A stretch of DNA of 64,000 nucleotides, taken from positions 372,001-436,000 of the forward strand of contig CAVVPK010000012.1 in assembly GCA_963750065.1 (NCBI GenBank), given 5' to 3'. Shown here one piece after another: positions 26,795 through 33,705 of the stretch; within the stretch, counting starts at the first letter, position 1; the number at the start of each line of letters is the position of its first letter. The notes beneath the pieces were generated by a model that did not search any database, was not told the DNA's origin, and saw nothing but the letters and a program-made list of their open reading frames with translations. The DNA comes from CAVSRC01 sp963750065. GTDB lineage: Bacteria; Pseudomonadota; Alphaproteobacteria; Rhizobiales; Kaistiaceae. The translations under genes and the position numbers were made by a program.

Positions 26795-27814
26795 CTAGTT
26801 AACCCGGCCGATGCAGAAGTCTACTGCCTCGATAAGGGCAGATTTATGGGGCGAATCGGGAAACGGCGCCAGCGCGTCGCGGGCGACGGCGCCGAAATGC
26901 TGCGCCCGCTCGATCGTGTCGGCAATCGCATGCTGGCCGCGCATCAGCTGGACGGCATGTTCCAGGTCGCCGTCCTCTACCTTGCCGTCCTCCAGCACCC
27001 GTTTCCAGAAGGTCCGGTCGGCATCGGTGCCGCGCCGGTAAGCCAGCACCACCGGCAGCGTGATCTTGCCCTCGCGGAGATCGTCGCCGACCCGTTTTCC
27101 CAGCTGCTGGGAGTTGCCGCCATAGTCGAGCGCGTCGTCGACGAGCTGGAAGGCGAGGCCGAGATTGGTGCCGTAGGAGCGGAAGGCGGCTCGTTCGCTC
27201 TTCGGCCGGCTGCCGAGCACCGGGCCGACCTCAGCGGCGGCCGAAAACAGCGCCGCGGTCTTGGCCTGGATCACGGCCAGGTATTCGTCTTCGGTCGTGG
27301 CGGTGTTCTGGGCCGCGTCGAGCTGCATGACCTCGCCCTCGGCGATGACCGCCGCGGCATTGGCGAGAATGTCGAGCGCGTCGAGCGAGCCGACCTCGAC
27401 CATCATCTTGAACGCCTGGCCGAGCAGATAGTCGCCGACCAGAACCGAAGCCTGGTTGCCCCACACCATGCGGGCGGCGGCCTTGCCGCGCCGCATGTCG
27501 CTTTCGTCCACCACGTCGTCGTGGAGCAGCGTGGCGGTGTGCATGAATTCCACCGAGGCCGCCAGCTTCACGCGGCCGTCGCCGCGGTGCCCGCACATTT
27601 CGGCGGCCGCAATCGTCAGCATCGGCCTGAGGCGCTTGCCGCCCGAATCGATCAGATGGCGCGCGATCTCGGGAATCAGTTCGACCTGGGACCCGGCGCG
27701 GGAGAGGATGATCTCATTGACCGCAGTCATGGCCTCGCGCGTCAGCCGCACCAGCGGCTCGATGCTCGCATTCGGCCTGTTCTTGCCCTCGTCGAGGGCG
27801 ATGACGACACCCAC
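26795..27814 (-). CDS. Polyprenyl diphosphate synthase (octaprenyl/decaprenyl type)
   Basis: A 339-aa trans-prenyltransferase that makes the long side chain of ubiquinone. The first Asp-rich motif is LLHDDVVDESDMRRG and the second is LVDDALDYGG. Chain length cannot be read from the sequence; Hyphomicrobiales usually make decaprenyl (UQ-10), while the E. coli homologue IspB makes octaprenyl. The start at 27814 is an early candidate; the conserved part begins at LVRLTREAMTAVNEII. It is divergent from the DUF2007 pair, with the promoters in the 140 bp between. Confidence 0.93.
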   Translation of the reverse strand: MGVVIALDEGKNRPNASIEPLVRLTREAMTAVNEIILSRAGSQVELIPEIARHLIDSGGKRLRPMLTIAAAEMCGHRGDGRVKLAASVEFMHTATLLHDDVVDESDMRRGKAAARMVWGNQASVLVGDYLLGQAFKMMVEVGSLDALDILANAAAVIAEGEVMQLDAAQNTATTEDEYLAVIQAKTAALFSAAAEVGPVLGSRPKSERAAFRSYGTNLGLAFQLVDDALDYGGNSQQLGKRVGDDLREGKITLPVVLAYRRGTDADRTFWKRVLEDGKVEDGDLEHAVQLMRGQHAIADTIERAQHFGAVARDALAPFPDSPHKSALIEAVDFCIGRVN

Positions 27815-27954
27815 CCGGATACTCCGCTTTGGTCTGGGGGCAGATTAGGGAAGGGGCGTTAGCGGGACAAGGCCGCTGCGGCGATTGTGCCCGCTCTTCC
27901 GAACGCCTAACTTGGCGGCAATTGCGAAACGGCGTGTCAGAACGGCGGGCCACG

Positions 27955-28170
27955 ATGGAAGAGCTCTTGAAAACCAATGACTTGGTTCTGATTTCTTTCG
28001 TCGAGGCATTGATGCGCGACGCTGGGATCGAGACGCTGGTGGTTGACGAGGATATGAACATCACCATGCCGCTTGGCATGCTGCCGCGCCGCATTCTGGT
28101 TCCGGAGGCGTCAGCCGCCGAAGCGCGCCACCTTGTGGTAGAAGCCGGCCTTGGCAAGGAATTGCCGTAA
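27955..28170 (+). CDS. DUF2007 protein, tandem copy 1
   Basis: A 71-aa protein of the DUF2007 (putative signal-transducing, PII-like fold) family. It begins MEELLKTNDLVLISFVEALMR and ends in an amphipathic helix. The neighbouring gene encodes a paralogue with the same opening pattern, so this is a tandem duplication. In this order DUF2007 genes usually precede the tRNA methyltransferase gene, and do so here. Function unknown. Confidence 0.82.
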   Translation: MEELLKTNDLVLISFVEALMRDAGIETLVVDEDMNITMPLGMLPRRILVPEASAAEARHLVVEAGLGKELP

Positions 28171-28195
28171 TCCGAGAAACGGTGGCGCCGATCGC

Positions 28196-28423
28196 ATGGA
28201 AGAGTTGCTGCGGACGAATGACATGGTCCTGATCTCCTACGTGCAGGCGCTCATGCGCGACGCCGGCATCGAGGTTCTCGTCCTCGACCAGAACATGAGC
28301 GTCATTGAGGGCTCGCTGGGTGTGATACCGCGCCGCATGCTGGTCACCAGCGACCGGGTCGATGCCGCCCGCACCATCCTGCGCGACGCCGGGATCGGGG
28401 CCGAACTCGAGAAGCCGAGGTAG
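28196..28423 (+). CDS. DUF2007 protein, tandem copy 2
   Basis: A 75-aa paralogue of the preceding gene. The two share MEELL-TND-VLIS-V-ALMRDAGIE and LG-PRR-LV, with diverged loops: this one has DQNMSVIEGSLGVIPRR where copy 1 has DEDMNITMPLGMLPRR. It starts 25 bp after copy 1 and ends 5 bp before the methyltransferase, so all three are probably co-transcribed. The SVIEGSLGVIPRR form seems closer to the usual family, making copy 1 the likely derived copy; this is a judgement. Confidence 0.85.
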   Translation: MEELLRTNDMVLISYVQALMRDAGIEVLVLDQNMSVIEGSLGVIPRRMLVTSDRVDAARTILRDAGIGAELEKPR

Positions 28424-28428
28424 GAAGG

Positions 28429-29262
28429 ATGACCGCTGAGGTCGCGGACGCCGGCCGGCCGCTGGTGACCGTCGATGCCTTCATCGGCGGCCGCGTCGAG
28501 GCCGTCCAGCCGACGCGCGGCCATCATCGCTCCGGGCTGGAAGCGGTCCTGCTCGGTGCGGCCCTGGAAGCGGATTTCGCCGGCACGATCGTCGATCTCG
28601 GCGCCGGTGCCGGGGTTGCCGGCATGGTCGCGGCAGCCCGCTCGCCCGCCGCCCGGGTGGTGCTTGCCGAGCGCGACGCGGATGCCGTCGCCTGCGCCCG
28701 TGCCGCCCTGGAGAGGCCGGCCAACCGCGCCTTCGCCGACCGCGTCTCCATCGTCGTCGCCGACGTCGAGGCGGCAGAGACGGCACGCGCGGCGGCCGGG
28801 CTCACGCGCGGCATGGCCGATGCGGTGCTCACCAATCCGCCCTTCCATGTGCCGGCCACCACCACCGCGCCGCCGGGCACGGCGCGGGCGGCAGCGCATG
28901 TGCTCGGCGAAGGCGGTCTCGATCGGTGGTTGCGCACCGCCGCCTCGGCGCTCAAGCCCGGCGGAAGGCTCGTCGTCATCTTCCGCGCCGACGGCATCGC
29001 CGCTCTGCTGGCTGCCCTCGGCACCCGTTTCGGTGCGCTTGACATCCTGCCCGTCCAGCCGCGCGCTGGCGAGCCCGCCCACCGCATTCTGGTCGGCGCC
29101 ACCAAGGGCAGTCGCGCGCCGGCCCGGCTATTGCCGCCGTTTGTCCTTCACGGCGCCACCGGCAGTGCCTATCTGTCTCCCGCGGAGGGCATCCTGCGCC
29201 ATGGTGCAGGGCTCGCCGAGGCCCATCCGGCCTGGAGCCCGCGCGCGGAAATCACGAGGTGA
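28429..29262 (+). CDS. tRNA1(Val) adenine-N6-methyltransferase-like protein
   Basis: A 277-aa class I AdoMet methyltransferase of the TrmN6/YfiC group. The AdoMet motif is IVDLGAGAGVAGM and the N6-adenine signature is LTNPPFHVP. The opening VTVDAFIGGRVEAVQP and HHRSGLEAVLLGAAL are characteristic. It probably modifies a tRNA adenine next to the anticodon. The start overlaps a good context (GGAAGG just before the ATG) 5 bp after the DUF2007 gene, and the S49 peptidase follows 4 bp on. Confidence 0.88.
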   Translation: MTAEVADAGRPLVTVDAFIGGRVEAVQPTRGHHRSGLEAVLLGAALEADFAGTIVDLGAGAGVAGMVAAARSPAARVVLAERDADAVACARAALERPANRAFADRVSIVVADVEAAETARAAAGLTRGMADAVLTNPPFHVPATTTAPPGTARAAAHVLGEGGLDRWLRTAASALKPGGRLVVIFRADGIAALLAALGTRFGALDILPVQPRAGEPAHRILVGATKGSRAPARLLPPFVLHGATGSAYLSPAEGILRHGAGLAEAHPAWSPRAEITR

Positions 29263-29266
29263 CACG

Positions 29267-30118
29267 GTGGCGTTTTCGCTGAAATTCCTTCTGCCGGCGC
29301 GCTGGCGCCGCGACCGGCCGCTCATTCCCGTCGTGCGCCTGTCGGGCGTCATCGGCAGCATCGGGCCGCTGCGCCAGGGCCTGACCCTGCAAGGGCTGGC
29401 CGGGCCGCTCGAACGCGCCTTCGGCGTCAAGTCGGCGCCCGCCGTCGCCCTCATCGTCAATTCGCCGGGCGGCGCCGCCGCCCAGTCGCACCTGATCTTC
29501 CGCGCCATCCGTGCGCTCGCCGAGGAGAAGAAGAAGAAGGTGATCGTCGCCGTCGAGGATGTCGCCGCCTCCGGCGGCTACATGATCGCGGCGGCCGGCG
29601 ACGAGATCGTCGTCGATCCAAGCTCGATCGTCGGCTCGATCGGCGTGGTCTCGGCTGGCTTCGGCTTCACCGGCCTGATCGAGCGCATCGGCGTCGAACG
29701 GCGTGTTCATACCGCCGGCAAGAACAAGGCCATCCTCGACCCGTTCCGCCCCGAGCGCGAGGAAGACGTCGCCCGCCTGCTTGCCCTTCAGGAGGACGTC
29801 CACGTCGCCTTCATCGGCCTGGTGAAGGAGCGGCGCGGCGCCAAGCTCACCGACGATCCGGACCTCTTCTCCGGCGCCTTCTGGTCCGGCACCAAGGCCG
29901 TCGAGCTTGGTCTCGCCGACCGCATCGGTGACTTGCGCTCGGTGCTGCGCGAGGCCTATGGCGACAAGGTGCGGCTGAAGGTCATCCCGATGGAGAAGGG
30001 CATGCTACGCCGCCGCCTTGGCCTTGGCGGTGGCAGCGACCGTCTTGCCGCGAGCCTGGTCGAGCGCGTGCTTGCCGTCATCGACGAGCATTTGATCTGG
30101 AACCGCTTCGGCTTGTAG
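29267..30118 (+). CDS. S49 family serine peptidase (SppA/SohB-like)
   Basis: A 283-aa peptidase of the signal-peptide-peptidase family. The catalytic serine is in VAASGGYMIAAAGDEIV and the catalytic lysine in RRVHTAGKNKAILDPF, about 50 residues later. SPGGAAAQSH forms the oxyanion region. There is no long N-terminal signal, only a weakly hydrophobic start, so it may sit at the inner face of the membrane. The start is a GTG at 29267, four bases after the preceding stop. Confidence 0.88.
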   Translation: MAFSLKFLLPARWRRDRPLIPVVRLSGVIGSIGPLRQGLTLQGLAGPLERAFGVKSAPAVALIVNSPGGAAAQSHLIFRAIRALAEEKKKKVIVAVEDVAASGGYMIAAAGDEIVVDPSSIVGSIGVVSAGFGFTGLIERIGVERRVHTAGKNKAILDPFRPEREEDVARLLALQEDVHVAFIGLVKERRGAKLTDDPDLFSGAFWSGTKAVELGLADRIGDLRSVLREAYGDKVRLKVIPMEKGMLRRRLGLGGGSDRLAASLVERVLAVIDEHLIWNRFGL

Positions 30119-30127
30119 GACTGACCC

Positions 30128-30334
30128 ATGAGCCGGCTCGAACTCATCGTCATCCTGTTCCTGATCGTCATGTACCTGTGGTGGCGGGTGCGGCGGCGCA
30201 TCGCGCAGATCAAGGCGCGCTTCGGTCAGCCGCAGAAGCAGGCCAGACGGCCCCAGCCGGCCGAACAGGTGCCCGGTCAGCTTACTTTGGAGAAGGACCC
30301 GGTGACCGGCGTCTATCGCCCGCCCAAGGGGTGA
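30128..30334 (+). CDS. Small membrane-anchored hypothetical protein
   Basis: A 68-aa protein with one N-terminal membrane helix (LIVILFLIVMYLWWRV) followed by a basic, Pro/Gln-rich tail ending LTLEKDPVTGVYRPPKG. It starts 9 bp after the S49 peptidase gene. A similar small gene seems common between sohB and glyQ in Hyphomicrobiales. No function is known; the tail pattern DPVTGVYRP suggests a short conserved interaction motif. Confidence 0.75.
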   Translation: MSRLELIVILFLIVMYLWWRVRRRIAQIKARFGQPQKQARRPQPAEQVPGQLTLEKDPVTGVYRPPKG

Positions 30335-30551
30335 CGGCGGCCTTCCCTTAACCGCAAAGCCGCGCCACTTTTTCGCTCACGCCGAGCTGCCCCCGATCAC
30401 GTCGGGGGTCGCCGGCTCCGCGGGCGCGGCCTGACCGGCCGGGCCGCGCTTGCGGCCTCGGCGCGTTCGAAGTTGCTCCCCGGGAACGCCCCGTCTAATA
30501 AGTGACGCGCCCGCGTGCTGCGCGGCCTCTTCTCCTTCTGGAACCGCTGCC

Positions 30552-31499
30552 GTGACCGAAGACATCCCCGCTCACATGCGCCCGGAACGCTCGTTCCAGG
30601 GCCTCATCCTGACGCTTCAGCGCTACTGGGCGGACTATGGCTGCGCCATCCTGCAGCCCTACGACATGGAAATGGGGGCGGGCACCTTCCATCCGGCGAC
30701 GACGTTACGCTCGCTCGGCCCCAAGCCATGGAAGGCGGCCTATGTGCAGCCCTCGCGCCGGCCCAAGGACGGCCGCTACGGCGAGAACCCCAACCGGCTG
30801 CAGCACTATTACCAGTTCCAGGTCATCATCAAGCCGTCGCCGGACGACCTGCAGGAGCTCTATCTGAACTCGCTCAAGGCCATCGGCCTCGACATGGCGC
30901 TGCACGACGTGCGCTTCGTCGAGGACGACTGGGAGAGCCCGACGCTGGGCGCCTGGGGGCTCGGCTGGGAGTGCTGGTGCGACGGCATGGAAGTGTCGCA
31001 GTTCACCTATTTCCAGCAGGTCGCCGGCTTCGAATGTTCGCCGGTCTCCGGCGAGCTGACCTACGGGCTGGAACGGCTGGCCATGTACATCCAGGGCGTC
31101 GACAACGTCTACGACCTCAACTTCAACGGCCGCGAGGGCGACGACAAGGTCACCTATGGCGACGTCTTCCTGCAGGCCGAGCAGGAATTTTCGCGACACA
31201 ATTTCGAGTTCGCCGACACCGACATGCTGTTCGAGCAGTTCCGCATGGCGGAGGCCGCTTGCCGGAAGTATCTGGCCGATGGGCAACAAGAGGCGGGGAG
31301 CGCCGACGGCGCGACAGGGAAGCATCTGATGGCGCTGCCGGCCTACGACCAGTGCATCAAGGCAAGCCACGCCTTCAACCTGCTCGATGCGCGCGGCGTC
31401 ATCTCGGTGACCGAGCGCCAGAGCTACATCCTGCGCGTCCGCGACCTGGCCAAGGCCTGCGGCGCCGCCTGGCTGCAGACAGCCGGCGGCGGGGCTTGA
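30552..31499 (+). CDS. glyQ: Glycine--tRNA ligase alpha subunit
   Basis: A 315-aa GlyQ, which with GlyS charges tRNA-Gly. Class II motifs include RSFQGLILTLQRYWADYGC, AYVQPSRRPKDGRYGENPNR and GWECWCDGMEVSQFTYFQQ. The GTG start at 30552 keeps the conserved TEDIPAHMRPERSFQ; an ATG at 30576 is the alternative. Residues EAGSADGATGKH (DNA 31290-31323) are an in-frame insertion matching gcvPB and are not part of the usual family. GlyS is normally adjacent; here it is ~2.2 kb downstream, separated by a disrupted glycosyltransferase and a PAP2 gene. Confidence 0.95.
   Translation: MTEDIPAHMRPERSFQGLILTLQRYWADYGCAILQPYDMEMGAGTFHPATTLRSLGPKPWKAAYVQPSRRPKDGRYGENPNRLQHYYQFQVIIKPSPDDLQELYLNSLKAIGLDMALHDVRFVEDDWESPTLGAWGLGWECWCDGMEVSQFTYFQQVAGFECSPVSGELTYGLERLAMYIQGVDNVYDLNFNGREGDDKVTYGDVFLQAEQEFSRHNFEFADTDMLFEQFRMAEAACRKYLADGQQEAGSADGATGKHLMALPAYDQCIKASHAFNLLDARGVISVTERQSYILRVRDLAKACGAAWLQTAGGGA
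31290..31323 (+). repeat. 34-bp palindromic in-frame repeat, copy 2 (in glyQ)
   Basis: Matches 2007-2040 at 31 of 34 positions. In this copy the inverted arms are six bases (GCGCCG, one base, CGGCGC). It encodes EAGSADGATGK in frame, in a region of the alpha subunit where a short insertion seems tolerated. Confidence 0.7.
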
Positions 31500-31599
31500 G
31501 CCGAATCGTCTCGCGGTCGCCACTTCGTCCGCCGCCTTAACGCCGCAGTAACCGCAAGCACTTACGCGTAACGCTGGGACACGTTCCGCGGGCAGCGGC

Positions 31600-31990
31600 A
31601 TGACACTCGCCAATTTGGGAATGGCGCGCAGCGCCAGACGAGATTCCAGCCCGGTAGCCGCGTGGCCGGGACGCGCCTTTGCCGCCGCGCTCCCGTTTGT
31701 CCTGATCCTGGCGTGGAGCGCCACCGTCCGCCTGCCGTTCTATGGAACTGCCACCGGCGACGAGTTTTTCTTTTCTGTGGTTGCCCGCGAGTGGCTGCAT
31801 GGCAGCCTTCCCTATGTCTCCACCTTCGACATCAAGCCGCCCGGGCTCTTCTTCATCTATGCTGTGGCGCAGGCGCTCTTCGGCGACTCCTATGCGACGA
31901 TCAAGGGCATGGAGATTGTCGCCGTCGCGGCCGCTGCGTCATTGCTCTACGCGATGCTGCGCTCCTCCGGCCTGAGCCGCCCGGTTGTCA
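31600..31990 (+). pseudogene. ArnT/PMT-type (family 39) glycosyltransferase, N-terminal fragment
   Basis: The first ~128 residues look like the N-terminal part of a membrane GT-C glycosyltransferase: a hydrophobic helix AAALPFVLILAWSATVRLPF, then GTATGDEFFFSVVAREWLHG with the usual acidic first-loop residues, then FDIKPPGLFFIYAVAQALFGDS. The frame stays open to 32136 but after about 31985 (SGLSRPVV) it no longer resembles a protein. The matching C-terminal part appears at 33180-33629. The middle has been replaced by foreign DNA. Confidence 0.7.
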
Positions 31991-32232
31991 CGCGTTCCAG
32001 CGCAAACCAAGGGAGACGTGTGTCTTGGCGGGGGACAATATCGGACTTTTGCGGCATGCGCCGCGCCGATTTCACCGGCCTCCGGGCCATCTGGCCGCTC
32101 ACGGCGAGGTTCGGGGTTGCCAATGCCCGACCCTAGCGCCAATCTAGGCTCGAAGAGCTGGTCATCCGGCGGATGTCGGTTCAAGTGACCTCAAGTCATT
32201 GTGGCGGCAGTGCAGCGCTGCACGGGGCACAG

Positions 32233-33270
32233 ATGCAAGTCTTCCCGGGACGTGTTTCTTATTTTCTGATCTTGGCGATTGCGTTGACAGATTTCATCTG
32301 GATGCGGATCGCGAACATCACCTTTCCGGCGCACCAGCTCATATTGCCGGTGTTGATCGTTGGGGTGTTGTCGAGTGTCGGTCTGGTCGTAGACAGGATG
32401 ACCTATTCCGACGCACGGACGGAGAAGATCGTCTTCTCGATCGGATATCTATTTCAGGGAATAATATTTCTGGAGCTGTCGTGGATCTTCATAAGACTGT
32501 TCGACTACGTCACAATGACAACGGCGTTCCCCTACGCGGACTCGCTGCTGATCGGTTGGGACAAGGTCCTCGGGCTGGACTGGGGAGCATATTTCCGGTT
32601 TGTCGAAGACCATTCTTTGGTCCGGGATATCTTGGGAGACAGCTACACTACCCTGTCGCTGGTCAGTTTTGTGTCGTTTTTGCTGCTCATATTCATGGGT
32701 ACACTGAAACGGACTCGATATTTCCTGGAAGTCGTTCTTTTTACAGCGATCATATGCACGGCTATCGGGATGTTCTTCCCGGCAAAGGCCGCCGTCGCTA
32801 TGTATTATGGCGATGCCACCACGCTGGCGAACCTGACCAGCCTGCCCGGCGTCTACCATATCGAGCACCTGGAACGGCTTCGCAGCGGCGGGCCTATCCT
32901 GCTCGACCTGAACCATCTGCCCGGTCTGGTGACGTTTCCGTCCTTCCACACCGCGGCAGGAATCGTTCTCGCCATAAGTTTCTGGCGAACCAGGCTTTTC
33001 CCGGTCGCTTTGCCCTACAGCCTGGTCATGATCGCGGCGACGCCCGTGTTCGGCGGCCACTATTTCATCGATTTGATCGCCGGCGCTGCCGTTGCTGTGC
33101 TGGTCGCCTCCGTTTTCGCGTCGCTGCCTTTCTACAAAGGCTTGTTCGCACGGACGGATCTTGCAGTCGATCAGGCTGAATTGAGATCAGCCTGTTCACC
33201 CGCACACCGTTCGCGACCGACCATGTGCTGGTGGCCAAGGCGGCGGCCGTGCTGCGGCATCTCGGAATGA
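32233..33270 (+). CDS. PAP2-like phosphatase/IPC-synthase-type membrane protein
   Basis: A membrane protein with about six to seven helices. The PAP2 catalytic motifs are visible as FPSFHTAAGIVLA and GGHYFIDLIAGAAVAV; the arginine often before the second histidine is absent, as in the Aur1-like (PAP2_3) subfamily. It probably acts on lipid phosphate or phospho-head-groups. The DNA is clearly less GC-rich than its neighbours. The last ~30 residues (after ARTDLAVDQAE) read through glycosyltransferase sequence out of frame, so the natural stop was probably lost. The start could instead be the ATG at 32173. Confidence 0.75.
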   Translation: MQVFPGRVSYFLILAIALTDFIWMRIANITFPAHQLILPVLIVGVLSSVGLVVDRMTYSDARTEKIVFSIGYLFQGIIFLELSWIFIRLFDYVTMTTAFPYADSLLIGWDKVLGLDWGAYFRFVEDHSLVRDILGDSYTTLSLVSFVSFLLLIFMGTLKRTRYFLEVVLFTAIICTAIGMFFPAKAAVAMYYGDATTLANLTSLPGVYHIEHLERLRSGGPILLDLNHLPGLVTFPSFHTAAGIVLAISFWRTRLFPVALPYSLVMIAATPVFGGHYFIDLIAGAAVAVLVASVFASLPFYKGLFARTDLAVDQAELRSACSPAHRSRPTMCWWPRRRPCCGISE

Positions 33271-33629
33271 CATCCGACGATCACCTGCTGGTGTTCAATC
33301 GGAATCAGGCGCTCTACACGGAAACGCAGGCGTTGCCGCCGGAGCCGTATTTCCACCCGACCCACCTGCTGTCCGTCTTCCCGACACCGACGCCGGACCC
33401 GCTCGGCTACGCGCTGGACACCCATCCGCGCTTCATTGCGGTGGCCGATCTGCACCGCATGCGCATCACCACGCTGCCCGAAAAGGTAGAGCGCGGGCTT
33501 GCCTATCTGGCGGCGCACTACCGGGTCGTGGCGGTGGTCCATGGCGCCTGGGACAGTTTCACCATCTACGAATTCGCCGGCCAGGCGGGGCGGGGCAGGG
33601 CACTCCGCGGAACCACGTCTGCGGGCTAG
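33180..33629 (+). pseudogene. Family 39 glycosyltransferase, C-terminal fragment
   Basis: Reads IEISLFTRTPFATDHVLVAKAA and continues through MTSDDHLLVFNRNQALYTET to the stop. It looks like the soluble C-terminal end of a GT-C membrane glycosyltransferase. The matching N-terminal piece is at 31600-31990. Between them about 1.2 kb including a PAP2 gene is present and roughly 200 residues of glycosyltransferase are absent. A GTG at 33225 could in principle start a shorter protein. Confidence 0.65.
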
Positions 33630-33705
33630 GAAAAGCCTCAAAGCGTGGTAGAAAGCGCCGCAATTCGCGCGCTTTCGCTCATCTGTCCGACGCAAGAATC
33701 CCCCT

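Noticed and set aside
31990..32172. Possible IS remnant between the glycosyltransferase fragment and the PAP2 gene
   Set aside because: No terminal inverted repeats, target duplication or transposase fragment could be recognised.
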